DNA from: Arthrobacter sp. ISL-28
GTDB lineage: Bacteria > Actinomycetota > Actinomycetes > Actinomycetales > Micrococcaceae
DNA length: 38,763 nt
Assembly (NCBI RefSeq): GCF_018613875.1
Contig: NZ_JAGGPJ010000049.1
Coordinates: 1 to 38,763, forward strand
Direction: 5' to 3'
Shown here: piece by piece, positions 1 to 7,984 of the stretch
Layout: each line of letters opens with the position of its first letter
How positions within the stretch are numbered: the stretch's first letter is position 1
The notes under the pieces: generated by a model
What the model was told of the DNA's origin: nothing
Seen by the model: only the letters and a program-made list of their open reading frames with translations
Database searches by the model: none
Made by a program: the position numbers and the translations under genes

Positions 1-783
1 GTGGAGCATGGCGGGGTGGGCGATGGGGCGGGCTTTGTCCAGGGCGGTGGTGATGATGGTTCCGGCGCGGGAGGCGATGGTTCCGGCGGCCAGGACCGCG
101 GCGGTGTGTTCGCAGGCCGGCGGTGTGGGCTGGCCGGTGATGCCGGTGCGGGGGAGTACGGCGGTGGCCACGGCGAGGCGGCGGCGGGCTTCGGCGGCGC
201 TGATCCGCAGCCTGACGCGCAGGAACTCGGCGGTGTTCCGGCACCCGTCAGCCACCGGCCCCGGAACCGGCACCGCCACTGGTGCGGCGGCTTCGGCCCC
301 GGCGGTTTCGGTGCCCCAGCCGGTGGTCCAGCCGGCTGCTTTGCTGGCTGGTCCGGCGGCGTTGATCGCCGCAGTGCGTGTCCTGTCAACGACGGCCGCG
401 GCGAGCAGCTGGAGGTGGTCGACCCGGCGGGAGAGCCCCTCAACGAGGTCGGCGAAATCTGCAGCGTCATCGAATCCGGCCAGTGTCAGCTCCTCAGGCA
501 TGCTCTCAACCGCGGCCTCCACCAAGGCCAGACACCGGCGCAGGTCCTCCAACGCCCCGCGCTTGAGGGCGGTGTGCCGGCCACTGAAGGGCGTGGCAGC
601 TAAGTGGCCGGGGGTGACAGAAAAGCCGGCGGCAGCCCCGCCGTCGAACGCCGGATGATCCGCAGGAGTCGAAACGGGAACGCTACGGAGCCCGCGGCTC
701 TGCAGCATGGCAGGCACGCTGAGGCCCGGCGTAACCGCCCGGCCTGCGGGGTCATCCGCTGCGTGTTCCCCAATGGCTTCCAT
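1..783 (-). CDS. DUF222/HNH endonuclease family protein, C-terminus cut by window edge
   Basis: An open frame of 261 codons reads leftwards from an ATG at 783 and leaves the window without a stop. An in-frame TGA lies five codons upstream, so this ATG is the first possible start; no good Shine-Dalgarno is visible. The first 50 residues are a variable leader. After them comes a helical region (LVEAAVESMPEELTLAGFDD, then a stretch with FADLVEGLSRRVDHLQLLAA) and a section with AEFLRVRLRISAAEARRRLA and HTAAVLAAGTIASRAG. This pattern is typical of the DUF222 domain that precedes an HNH nuclease domain in the many paralogues found in Arthrobacter and relatives. The HNH part would lie outside the window and cannot be confirmed. 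The role of these proteins is not well established; they are often multicopy and act as recombination-prone repeats. The opposite strand is also open here, which is a GC-bias artefact. Confidence 0.8.
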   Translation of the reverse strand, partial: MEAIGEHAADDPAGRAVTPGLSVPAMLQSRGLRSVPVSTPADHPAFDGGAAAGFSVTPGHLAATPFSGRHTALKRGALEDLRRCLALVEAAVESMPEELTLAGFDDAADFADLVEGLSRRVDHLQLLAAAVVDRTRTAAINAAGPASKAAGWTTGWGTETAGAEAAAPVAVPVPGPVADGCRNTAEFLRVRLRISAAEARRRLAVATAVLPRTGITGQPTPPACEHTAAVLAAGTIASRAGTIITTALDKARPIAHPAMLH

Positions 784-881
784 AGGGAAACTTTGTCAGA
801 GGGGTGTGACATTTTTAGCTGTGTCAGGGAGCCAGGCTGAGGAAAGGGAAATCTATATGAGCACCGTAAATTACTTGGGCT

Positions 882-1292
882 CTACGTCTCGGAAACAGCG
901 GGCTTCCGGCCCTTAGAATCTGAACCGGACGCAGCCGGCTCCTTCTGCCAGGGCCACCTGCCTGTGATTTCAAGCTCCAGCGAGAAGCTCAGGAAAGTAC
1001 GGATGAGCACGATGATCGCCAGTACTCCGACACTGTCATACGTCGGTGCGACGGCGACGGTGCGGATGATATCGGCCGCGACAAGAAGTTCCAGGCCCAG
1101 CAGGATGGAGCGGCCGAGGAGCTGGCGGTAGGAACGGTAGACGGACATGCGTTGGGCATCAGCCGGCAGCCGGCGGGGTTGGTAACCGCGCAGCGCCATG
1201 GGGATCGAGACCACCGCGCCGATGACCATCACAGCCACGCCCGCGAAATCCACGAACCTGCCGACTGCTTCAATGATGTGCTGAAAATCCAT
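882..1292 (-). CDS. DUF1622 family membrane protein
   Basis: The product is 136 residues and matches the DUF1622 family. Residues 1-35 hold a first membrane segment (FVDFAGVAVMVIGAVVSIPM). Residues 60-75 carry the conserved LGRSILLGLELLVAADIIRT block, followed by a segment ending VLAIIVLIRTFLSFSLELEI and the family's signature ELEITGRWPW. About three membrane helices are expected, with a charged, Ser/Lys-rich cytoplasmic tail. The start is an ATG preceded by GAGGGG at suitable spacing. The function of the family is unknown. It stands alone between the DUF222 gene and the epimerase gene, all on the minus strand, with gaps of about 100 bases. Confidence 0.85.
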   Translation of the reverse strand: MDFQHIIEAVGRFVDFAGVAVMVIGAVVSIPMALRGYQPRRLPADAQRMSVYRSYRQLLGRSILLGLELLVAADIIRTVAVAPTYDSVGVLAIIVLIRTFLSFSLELEITGRWPWQKEPAASGSDSKGRKPAVSET

Positions 1293-1391
1293 CGGACCCC
1301 TCGTTTGAATAGGATTCGGTCACGCCAGGCCCGGGGGCCAGTTCCAGCCTGCCATGGAGCGAGTTCCAGCACGTGGACCTCAAGCAACAAC

Positions 1392-2252
1392 TTAGGGGTG
1401 ACGCACGCCGACGCCGGCCAGGATGTCGCGGTAACCCTCCCGGAATGTGGGGTAGGTGAATGCGCATCCGGTCTTGCGAAGCAGCGCATTGCTGCATCGC
1501 TTGTTGCCGCCCCGCGCTTCGCCAACATCTCCCGACGGCGGAACGTCGAGCCCCAGCTCTGCCGCGAGGAACCGCAGGACGTCGCCGAGCTCGGCAGGCT
1601 CATCGTCCACACCCACGTACACGTGCTCCGGGTCTTCGGCCATGGTGCACAGGTGGACGATGGCCCCGGCCGCGTCGTCGCGGTGGATGCGGTTCGTGTA
1701 GCGGGGCTCTTCGGGGCTCACCGCCGATCCGCTGCGGACCTGGTCGATCAGCCTGGTGCGACCTGGCCCGTAGATGCCGCCCAGGCGCAGGACCACGGGG
1801 GCGCTAGCCGTACCGCGCAAACGCTTAAACAGCAGGTCCTCGGCTTCACGGATGATGCGGCCGGAGAAACTGCCGGGTGCCGGCGGCGTACTTTCATCCA
1901 CCCAATCACCGCCGGCGTCGCCGTAAACGGCGGTCGAGGACACGAACAGAACACGCTGCGGCGTCACGCCGTCGCGCTCTAGAGCGTCCAGCACATGCGA
2001 CAGGCCGTCAACGTAGGCCGTGCGGTACGCTGCCGCAGTCGGCGAATCAGCGGCCACTGCAACGACGACGGCGGTAGTGTCCGCCGGAACAGGCGGCAGG
2101 TCTGCGGTGCTCAGGTCAGCCGCCACGCCTTCGATTTCCGCTGGCAGTTTCGCCGGGGAACGCCGCCATCCCACGACGCGGTGGCCGGCGGCAGCGAACC
2201 GCAGCCCGGCTTCGGTCCCCAGATCCCCGCATCCGGCAAGAAGTATTGTCAT
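1392..2252 (-). CDS. NAD(P)-dependent epimerase/dehydratase-like SDR (YeeZ-like)
   Basis: The product is 286 residues. It begins MTILLAGCGDLGTEAGLRFA, a Rossmann dinucleotide-binding motif of the atypical extended SDR type (GCGDLG). VLFVSSTAVYGD near residue 105 is the strand holding the Ser/Thr and Tyr of the family. The usual YxxxK is not obvious; a GRIIREAE segment follows instead, as in YeeZ-like proteins. RLGGIYGPGR, the NRIHRDDAAGAIVHL block and the C-terminal KRCSNALLRKTGCAFTYPTF match nucleotide-sugar-epimerase-like proteins of unknown substrate. The same frame stays open far upstream, but homology begins at MTILL and the upstream part is a shadow of the next gene, so the ATG at 2252 is chosen. 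Its ribosome site is weak. The biochemical role is not known. Confidence 0.82.
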   Translation of the reverse strand: MTILLAGCGDLGTEAGLRFAAAGHRVVGWRRSPAKLPAEIEGVAADLSTADLPPVPADTTAVVVAVAADSPTAAAYRTAYVDGLSHVLDALERDGVTPQRVLFVSSTAVYGDAGGDWVDESTPPAPGSFSGRIIREAEDLLFKRLRGTASAPVVLRLGGIYGPGRTRLIDQVRSGSAVSPEEPRYTNRIHRDDAAGAIVHLCTMAEDPEHVYVGVDDEPAELGDVLRFLAAELGLDVPPSGDVGEARGGNKRCSNALLRKTGCAFTYPTFREGYRDILAGVGVRHP

Positions 2253-2283
2253 AGCTGTCAGTCTGCCAGAACGCGCGCTGTCC

Positions 2284-3186
2284 TCAAGGAGCCGGGACCG
2301 GGAAGAAAACGCGCGGGTCCTGAAGCAGAGCCGGGTAATCGAACACCGAACGGTCAATGATTTCAGTGACTTTGAAGTTGCGGCCGAAGCGGCCATCGTC
2401 GAGGGTGATCGGCCGGCCGAGGACCATGCCGACGGCGAACCTGCTGCCGCCCTCGAGGGGAACCGCCACCGGCGACTTGCCCGGGAGGGTTGAGAAGGCC
2501 GCTTCCTGGCGCTGGCGCTTGCGCGACGGCTTCTTGACCAACTGCTTGGGAGGCAGCTTGCGGACGACAGGGCGGCGGGAACCTGAATCTGCATAAACCG
2601 GCTGGTAGTCGTCTTCGCTGACCGTAGTCTGCGCCGCACGTCCCACTGCCGGCAGAGCGACTTTGTCCAGGCGCTCAGGATCGATGTCGCCCACGTGTTC
2701 GCGTAGGATCCACAGGACATCGCCCTCCGGGTCTTCCGGCAGGAACTCGTGGCGGGGCTCCGGCCACACATACTCCAAGTCGGCTTCAGCATCCGGGAAA
2801 ATCGGCGTATAGAAGCGCGCGTCCTTCCGAATGAGGTTGGAACGGTGGCTGAGGTGGAATTCGGGCTCGCCAAGCCACGGCGGCATCGGGATCTTAGCGG
2901 CGTAATCCGGGTGGGCAGCCTGCGGTGCAAATTCCCGAATATTGTCACGAGTATTGTCCGGGAATCCGCGCTTGATCCATTCATCGGCCATGGCCAGGCC
3001 GTACATGGTGAGGGCCGGGACGTAACCCATCCACATGCGGACGGCGGGATGCGACTGCCAGCCGTACTCCGGGATCACCAGCGCACGGAGCATCTGCAGT
3101 GCTTCTACACGCTGTTTGCCGAGCCTGGCGGGGTCCAGCGCGGCAGCGCTTTGCTGGAAATCGGGATACGGAAGGAAGGTCTGCAT
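2284..3186 (-). CDS. MSMEG_6728-type protein (pyrimidine-dimer-glycosylase-like N-terminus)
   Basis: The product is 300 residues. The N-terminal half (MQTFLPYPDFQQSAAALDPA, RLGKQRVEALQMLRAL, a WQSHPAVRMWMGY block, and HLSHRSNLIRKDARFYTPIF) matches the MSMEG_6728 family, which resembles the T4 endonuclease V-like pyrimidine dimer glycosylase fold (Pyr_excise). Residues 150-200 continue EYVWPEPRHEF and an acidic segment. Residues 200-235 are a basic linker (KLPPKQLVKKPSRKRQRQEA). The last 60 residues (VAVPLEGGSRFAVGMVLG and GRFGRNFKVTEI) form a separate small unit that I do not recognise. The frame is open 38 codons further upstream, but homologues start at MQTFLPYP, so the ATG at 3186 is preferred. 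A role in DNA repair is an inference from the fold only. Confidence 0.75.
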   Translation of the reverse strand: MQTFLPYPDFQQSAAALDPARLGKQRVEALQMLRALVIPEYGWQSHPAVRMWMGYVPALTMYGLAMADEWIKRGFPDNTRDNIREFAPQAAHPDYAAKIPMPPWLGEPEFHLSHRSNLIRKDARFYTPIFPDAEADLEYVWPEPRHEFLPEDPEGDVLWILREHVGDIDPERLDKVALPAVGRAAQTTVSEDDYQPVYADSGSRRPVVRKLPPKQLVKKPSRKRQRQEAAFSTLPGKSPVAVPLEGGSRFAVGMVLGRPITLDDGRFGRNFKVTEIIDRSVFDYPALLQDPRVFFPVPAP

Positions 3187-3357
3187 CCTTTCAGTCTGAG
3201 GCCCCGCGCCCGATGTGCCAATTACGGTGTCGGGGCCCACACAAACTGGGCCACCAATTATTCGGAACAAGGTGTTCACATCGTGGACCGATGCATACAT
3301 TAAGGTGCGGCAACCACTAAGATAGCCAAAACCTCAACAGCGTCTGGAAGCCCTTAC

Positions 3358-3984
3358 ATGACTCTTACCTCCCCTGCGCCGTTATCGACTGCGGCCTCAG
3401 CACCCGAATCCCATGCGTCACAGGCGTCCCAGCCGTTCGTTCCTAAGTACGGAAAAATGCTAGGTCCCGAGGCAAACGGCATCCTGGTTCTCGACGAGTT
3501 TACGCTCGATCCTGCTGCCGCCCGCAAGGAGCAGCATGGCTTCCGTGCTGCCTTGGCATCCGTGACTGTGGCTCTGCGCCGGCTGGTTGCCCTCCGCTTG
3601 GTGATCGCACTGGTAGCCATTGCGAATCTGCCGCTGTTCCTGATGTCGACAGGCTGGTGGATCTACGCCGTGTCCCTGTCTTTGGTCATCGGCGTGCACC
3701 TGGCCGTGAACTGGCTGAACCGGCACGAGCCACGCGTGAAGCAGCGCCACGAACTTGAACTCCACCGGCACCGCGAGCGCAGCGCCAACTACCGCAAGAT
3801 GCGCGACGCCGTGAAGTTCGTCATTGATACCCCGACCCGCATGAACGAGCACCTCTACCTGGAGTTGCTCCACGCCAAGCGCGTCGCACTCCACCTTGCT
3901 TCGGGCACCGTTGCTCTGCTGGACACGAGCGACGACACTGCCTGGAAAGTGCGCATCGTCCGGGAGTTGCCGGCAGCCGTCTGA
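3358..3984 (+). CDS. Hypothetical membrane protein with two adjacent hydrophobic segments
   Basis: The product is 208 residues and I do not recognise its family. Residues 1-70 are soluble and Ala/Ser-rich at the start, with a KYGKMLGPEANGILVLDEFT stretch. Residues 80-125 hold two adjacent hydrophobic segments (LVALRLVIALVAIANLPLFL and WWIYAVSLSLVIGVHLAV), probably a membrane hairpin. It is followed by a strongly charged His/Arg/Glu region (RVKQRHELELHRHRERSANY) that may be a short coiled coil. The C-terminus (VALLDTSDDTAWKVRIVREL) is soluble. The ATG at 3358 is the first in the frame, but no clear Shine-Dalgarno precedes it. The gene is divergent from the MSMEG_6728-type gene and followed by strong hairpins. 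Confidence 0.7.
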   Translation: MTLTSPAPLSTAASAPESHASQASQPFVPKYGKMLGPEANGILVLDEFTLDPAAARKEQHGFRAALASVTVALRRLVALRLVIALVAIANLPLFLMSTGWWIYAVSLSLVIGVHLAVNWLNRHEPRVKQRHELELHRHRERSANYRKMRDAVKFVIDTPTRMNEHLYLELLHAKRVALHLASGTVALLDTSDDTAWKVRIVRELPAAV

Positions 3985-4044
3985 GACGGCGTCCGGCAGT
4001 AGCCGCCTGATGCTGTCAGGCGGCTGCGGCCAGAGCTAACAGAC

Positions 4045-4087
4045 ACGACGCCGGGACGTCCTCCGCAAGGGGACGTCCCGGCGTCGT
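4045..4087. terminator. Perfect 17-bp inverted repeat, probable terminator
   Basis: Arms 4045-4061 and 4071-4087 are perfectly complementary (ACGACGCCGGGACGTCC and its reverse complement), with a 9-base loop. It lies 60 bases after the membrane-protein stop. No T-run follows, as is usual for actinobacterial hairpin terminators. Confidence 0.65.
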
Positions 4088-4118
4088 GCTGCTTTAAGCG
4101 GTTGCGGTGCTTGAGCGG

Positions 4119-4158
4119 ACGACCGCGGGACGTCGCCCTCAGGGGCGTGCCGGCGTCG
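4119..4158. repeat. Imperfect hairpin related to the 4045 hairpin
   Basis: This is a degenerate second version of the preceding hairpin. The left arm starts ACGACCGCGGGACGTC and the right arm ends GCCGGCGTCGT, around a CCTCAGGGG apex. The outer sequence (ACGAC...GTCGT) is the same as in the first copy. Confidence 0.5.
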
Positions 4159-4206
4159 TGCTGGGAGGGACGGGTGGACGGCGCATCGGGCCCGAGCATG
4201 CGGCTC

Positions 4207-4241
4207 CAACGTCCGCTGGGACCGTTCAACGTCCGCTGGGA
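4207..4241. repeat. 15-bp direct repeat, two copies at 20-bp spacing
   Basis: CAACGTCCGCTGGGA occurs at 4207-4221 and again at 4227-4241. The function is unknown. The rest of the 3985-4369 gap holds only this repeat and the hairpins around it. Confidence 0.6.
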
Positions 4242-4296
4242 GCGACCAAACCCACACAGATAGAGCCTGGTTAAACGAAGAACGCCTTAAAAGAGC

Positions 4297-4330
4297 AACG
4301 CCGGGCCGCCCTCAAGGGGCGCCCGGCGTT
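4297..4330 (-). terminator. Terminator of the rpf gene
   Basis: The stem is AACGCCGGGC (4297-4306) with GCCCGGCGTT (4321-4330), extended by four pairs past a one-base bulge and closed by a TCAAG-type loop. On the minus strand it is followed by a short T-rich stretch (GCTCTTTTAA). It lies 40 bases after the rpf stop and shares its shape and apex (CCTCAAGGGG) with the two hairpins at 4045 and 4119. Confidence 0.7.
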
Positions 4331-4369
4331 ATTCTGCAGGCAGTACGGAACTGTCAGCAGGCTGCGCGA

Positions 4370-5044
4370 TTAGGCAGGCAGCTGCAGAACTTGGCCGACG
4401 AACACCAGGTCGGGATCGGCGATGGTGTCAGCATTGGCGTCGGCAAGGCTCTGCCAGCCGCCCTTGATGCCGAGCTTGTCCGCGATCTTGCTCAGAGTGT
4501 CGCCACTCTGAATGGTGTAGGTCTCGCCGCTCACGGCGACGGCGGCAGCGTGCTTGGCGTGGGTCTTCACGGGAAGCTGGACCGGAACTTCAGTGGCTAC
4601 CGGAGCCTGGGCAACGGGTGCAGCCTGAACCGGAGCAGCCTTAACCGGCGCGCTCTGCGGCTGGATCTGAGGAGCGGCAGCGCCACCGCCACCGCTCAGG
4701 CCCAGCTTGGCGGCGCAAGCGGGCCAAGCGCCCCAGCCCTGCGTAGCCTGGACCTTCTCGGCTACGGCGATCTGCTGGGCGCGGGAGGCGTTTTCAGGCG
4801 ACCCGGTGCCGCCGAAGGCAGCCCAAGTCTGCGGGGTGAACTGCAGGCCGCCGGAGAAGCCGTTGCCGGTGTTGATGGCCCAGTTGCCGCCGCTCTCGCA
4901 CTGGGCGAGGGCGTCCCAGGTGGAACCGCTGGCGGCGGGGACGGCTGCGTTGGCGGCGGTGGCGGAAAGTGCCAGACCTGCCATGGAAACGGCGGCGACG
5001 GTTACTCCGCGGCGCGCGGCAGTGCTGAAAGTGGATTTCTTCAT
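4370..5044 (-). CDS. rpf: Resuscitation-promoting factor (Rpf) domain protein with C-terminal LysM
   Basis: The product is 224 residues and secreted. It acts on peptidoglycan as a lysozyme-like muralytic enzyme that helps dormant cells resume growth. Residues 1-34 are a signal peptide (basic MKKSTFSTAARRG, then a hydrophobic core ending ATAANA). Residues 38-115 are the transglycosylase-like Rpf domain: STWDALAQCESGGNW with the catalytic Glu, GNGFSGGLQFTPQTW, and WGAWPACAAKLGL. A Pro/Ala/Val-rich linker (repeated APV, PVQ) spans about residues 120-165. The LysM domain lies at about 174-222 (YTIQSGDTLSKIADKLGI, ending VFVGQVLQLPA). The ATG at 5044 has a strong AGGAG site nine bases upstream. 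This is the Rpf-LysM architecture known from Micrococcus-type actinobacteria. It is transcribed alone, with its own terminator and a leader of about 200 bases. Confidence 0.95.
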   Translation of the reverse strand: MKKSTFSTAARRGVTVAAVSMAGLALSATAANAAVPAASGSTWDALAQCESGGNWAINTGNGFSGGLQFTPQTWAAFGGTGSPENASRAQQIAVAEKVQATQGWGAWPACAAKLGLSGGGGAAAPQIQPQSAPVKAAPVQAAPVAQAPVATEVPVQLPVKTHAKHAAAVAVSGETYTIQSGDTLSKIADKLGIKGGWQSLADANADTIADPDLVFVGQVLQLPA

Positions 5045-5269
5045 GATGGGATGCTCCTGAGGCCACCCGCGCTCGGTCCGTCCCCGGACGTTGTCGCGCT
5101 ACCGCCCGCCCCTGACGAACTAGAGGTCACTTCGGTGTCCGCCGGCCGGGCAGTAATTGGTGGAGGCGGCACCGGGCATTCAAGGGCCCGCGACTCGCGC
5201 GAGCATGTGTTCCACCGTAGAGGAGTGCCACTCCGTTATCAAATCGAGATCAATATTGACAGTCATGCC
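5045..5269 (-). promoter_or_regulatory. Long GC-rich leader and promoter region of rpf
   Basis: About 225 bases lie between the uvrA stop and the rpf start. Read on the minus strand, the far end carries an AT-rich block (ATTGATCTCGATTTGATAAC, 5235-5254) that is a likely promoter element. It is followed at once by a GGAGTG/CACTCC hairpin (5222-5234) and the palindrome CTCGCGCGAG (5194-5203). The remaining 150 bases are very GC-rich and able to fold. Leaders of rpf genes in many actinobacteria contain a c-di-AMP (ydaO-type) riboswitch. I could not identify that motif here with confidence. Confidence 0.4.
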
Positions 5270-7936
5270 TTAGGCGAGGCGCCTTGATCCCAAGGCGGAA
5301 GCGAGATATGGCGCTGTCCGACTGTCCGTTGAAAGCGCGACGGTGGTTGCCGTCCCGGCGGCGACGATTTCACCGCCGGCGTCGCCACCGGCGGGTCCCA
5401 GATCGATGACCCAATCAGCGGCAGCGACGACGTCCATGTCGTGCTCCACCACGACCACCGTGTTGCCGGCATCCACCAGGCGGTGCAGCTGCGCCATGAG
5501 AAGTTGGACGTCGGCTGGGTGCAGCCCCGTCGTGGGCTCATCCAGCAGGTAGAGCGTGTGGCCTCGGCGGGCCCGCTGCAGCTCGGTGGCGAGCTTGATG
5601 CGCTGGGCCTCTCCTCCGGAGAGCTCGGTGGCTGGCTGGCCCAAGCGGAGGTAGCCCAAGCCCACTTCCCGCAAGGTTTGCAGGCTGCGGGCAGCGGCCG
5701 GGACCTCGGCCAGGAATTCGGCGGCCGCGTTCACAGTCATGTCCAGGACTTCGGCAATATTCTTGCCGCGGTAGGTCACTTCCAGGGTCTCTGGGTTGTA
5801 GCGCGAGCCATGGCATTCCGGGCACGGGCCGTAGCTGCCGGGCAGGAACAGCAGTTCAACGGCTACGAAGCCCTCGCCGAGGCAGGTTTCGCAGCGTCCG
5901 CCGGTCACGTTGAAGGAGAAGCGTCCGGCGCCGTAGCCCAGGGCTTTGGCCTGGTCCGTCGCGGCAAATTCCTTGCGGACCGCATCAAAGAGGCCAGTGT
6001 AGGTGGCGAGGTTGGAGCGGGGCGTGCGGCCGATCGGTTTCTGGTCCACCTTCACCAGCCGGTCCACCTGGTCGAGGCCGGACACTGGCCCGACTGTGAA
6101 TGGTGACGGGGGGCCACCTGCGTGGTCCGCTTCTTCCGCCGGCGATGGCCCGGCCGCCTGATTCGAGCCGGTGCTGGCATCGGGCTCAGGGTGCAGCCGG
6201 GCTCGCACGACCTCTGCGAGCACCTGGCTGACGAGGGTCGACTTGCCGGAGCCGGAGACCCCAGTGACCGCGGTCAGGACGCTTAGCGGGAAGGTGGCGT
6301 CAAGCTCACGCAGGTTGTGCCGGCTGATGTTGCGCAGCTCCAGCCAGCCGTCGGGATCCCGCCGCGCGCCGCCGTCGGAAGTACCGCCGTCGGGCCTCCC
6401 GCCGTCGGTCTCCGACCCCAGCGAAGCAGCCGGAAACAGGAACGGCCGGGTGACGGACCCGTCGATGTCGGCCAGCCCGGCCACTGGGCCGCTGTAGAGC
6501 ACCTCGCCGCCGCCCTCGCCGGCACGCGGCCCCACGTCCACGAGCCAGTCGGCGCGCCGCACCATGTCCATGTTGTGCTCCACGACGAACACCGAATTGC
6601 CGGACGACTTGAGCTGCTCCAGGACCGCCAGCAGGGGTTCGGCGTCGGCGGGGTGAAGGCCTGCGGACGGCTCGTCGAGCACGTAGATCACGCCGAACAG
6701 GCCGGAGCGCAACTGGGTGGCTATGCGGAGGCGCTGCATCTCGCCCGGGGAGAGGGTGGGGGTGGCGCGGCCCAGTGCCAGATAGCCCAGGCCGAGGTCC
6801 AGCAGGACCGTAATCCGCTGCAGGAGGTCCCGGGTGATGGCGACCGCCACCTCGTTATCTTCCCCGGAGCTCCGCTTGCGGGAGGCCGTGGCCGAATCCG
6901 CCAGTTCGGTGGTCGGCCGGATGATGTCAGCGAGTTCCGCCATGGGCAGCGCATTGAGGTCGGCGATGGTGTGCCCGGCGAAGGTCACCGCCAGCGCGTC
7001 GGGGGTCAGGCCAGTGCCACTGCAGCGGGGGCAGGGGCCGGTTTCCATGTAAGCGAGCACGCGTTCGCGCATGGTGTTGCTCTTCGAGTCGGCCAGGGTG
7101 TGCAGGACGTAGCTTCTGGCGCTCCAGAAACGGCCCTTGTACGGTTTGGCGACCCGGTCGCGCTGGGGTGTCACCTCCACCACGGGCTGTTCCTCGGTAA
7201 AGAGGATCCAGTCGCGGTGCTTCTTGGGCAGCTGGCGCCACGGCGTGTCCACGTCGTAGCCAAGGTGGGTGAGGATGTCGCGCAGGTTCTTGCCCTGCCA
7301 TGCACCGGGCCAGGCCGCGACGGCGCCGTCGCGGATGCTCAGTGCGGGGTCGGGAACCAGCGACTCCTCGCTGACGGTGTGGGCGGTTCCCAGGCCGTGG
7401 CACTCGGGGCAGGCACCGGCTGCCGTGTTCGGCGAAAAGGCATCCGAGTCCAGTGGTGCAGCGCCGGCCGGATACGTGCCCGCGCGCGAAAACAGCATGC
7501 GGAGCGAGTTCGAGAGCGTGGTCACCGTGCCGACCGTTGATCGGCTGCTGGGGGTGCCGCGGCGCTGTTGGAGCGCGACGGCGGGTGGCAGCCCCGTGAT
7601 CATCTCCACCTTGGGGTTGTGCCCCTGCTGGATCAGGCGCCGGGCGTAGGGCGCCACGGATTCAAAGTAGCGGCGCTGGGCCTCGGCGTAGATGGTGCCG
7701 AATGCCAACGAGGATTTGCCCGAGCCGGAGACTCCGGTGAAGGCGACGATGGCGTCGCGCGGAACGTCCACGTCCACGTTGCGAAGGTTGTTTTCGCGGG
7801 CTCCGCGGACCCGGACAAAGCCGTTAGCCGGGTGGCCGGATGCCATGCCGGGTTCCATGGCAGCCGGGGCGTGTTCCAGGCCAGCCACGACGGGTTCCAG
7901 ATCTGGCAAACGGTCAGCATAGATTTCACTTCGCAT
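5270..7936 (-). CDS. uvrA: UvrA-like ABC ATPase without the UvrB-binding domain (class II UvrA)
   Basis: The product is 888 residues, against about 950 for canonical UvrA. The first ABC half has Walker A GVSGSGKSSL near residue 70, a single CPEC zinc half-site near 176, CPRC near 302, the signature LSPGEMQRLRIATQL and Walker B VIYVLDEPSAGLHPAD near 417. The second half has GVSGSGKSTLV near 550, CETC and CPEC zinc ligands, LSGGEAQRIKLATEL and TLYLLDEPTTGLHPAD. Only about 105 residues separate Walker A from the first zinc segment, against over 200 in E. coli UvrA, so the UvrB-binding domain and the first CxxC of zinc finger 1 are missing. A low-complexity linker (DGGRPDGGTSDGG) joins the halves. 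The ATG at 7936 is chosen because homology begins soon after it. Paralogues of this class (UvrA2, DrrC-like) are linked to damage or drug tolerance rather than classical excision repair. Confidence 0.9.
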   Translation of the reverse strand: MRSEIYADRLPDLEPVVAGLEHAPAAMEPGMASGHPANGFVRVRGARENNLRNVDVDVPRDAIVAFTGVSGSGKSSLAFGTIYAEAQRRYFESVAPYARRLIQQGHNPKVEMITGLPPAVALQQRRGTPSSRSTVGTVTTLSNSLRMLFSRAGTYPAGAAPLDSDAFSPNTAAGACPECHGLGTAHTVSEESLVPDPALSIRDGAVAAWPGAWQGKNLRDILTHLGYDVDTPWRQLPKKHRDWILFTEEQPVVEVTPQRDRVAKPYKGRFWSARSYVLHTLADSKSNTMRERVLAYMETGPCPRCSGTGLTPDALAVTFAGHTIADLNALPMAELADIIRPTTELADSATASRKRSSGEDNEVAVAITRDLLQRITVLLDLGLGYLALGRATPTLSPGEMQRLRIATQLRSGLFGVIYVLDEPSAGLHPADAEPLLAVLEQLKSSGNSVFVVEHNMDMVRRADWLVDVGPRAGEGGGEVLYSGPVAGLADIDGSVTRPFLFPAASLGSETDGGRPDGGTSDGGARRDPDGWLELRNISRHNLRELDATFPLSVLTAVTGVSGSGKSTLVSQVLAEVVRARLHPEPDASTGSNQAAGPSPAEEADHAGGPPSPFTVGPVSGLDQVDRLVKVDQKPIGRTPRSNLATYTGLFDAVRKEFAATDQAKALGYGAGRFSFNVTGGRCETCLGEGFVAVELLFLPGSYGPCPECHGSRYNPETLEVTYRGKNIAEVLDMTVNAAAEFLAEVPAAARSLQTLREVGLGYLRLGQPATELSGGEAQRIKLATELQRARRGHTLYLLDEPTTGLHPADVQLLMAQLHRLVDAGNTVVVVEHDMDVVAAADWVIDLGPAGGDAGGEIVAAGTATTVALSTDSRTAPYLASALGSRRLA

Positions 7937-7984
7937 CTGTTCGACTCTAGCGGTGGTGGTTGGCCCGGGGTCTATTCTGACGTT

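Noticed and set aside
1..658. Two long plus-strand frames at the left edge
   Set aside because: Their Gly/Arg/Ala-rich translations are antisense shadows; the minus strand encodes a recognisable DUF222-type protein across the same bases.
857..916. 19-codon plus-strand frame (MSTVNYLG...) with a GGAAAGGGA-like site
   Set aside because: It overlaps the end of the DUF1622 gene, is very short, and nothing downstream on the plus strand suggests a leader peptide.
7568..7984. N-terminal extension of the deaminase
   Set aside because: The extension is antisense to uvrA and deaminase homology starts after 7985.
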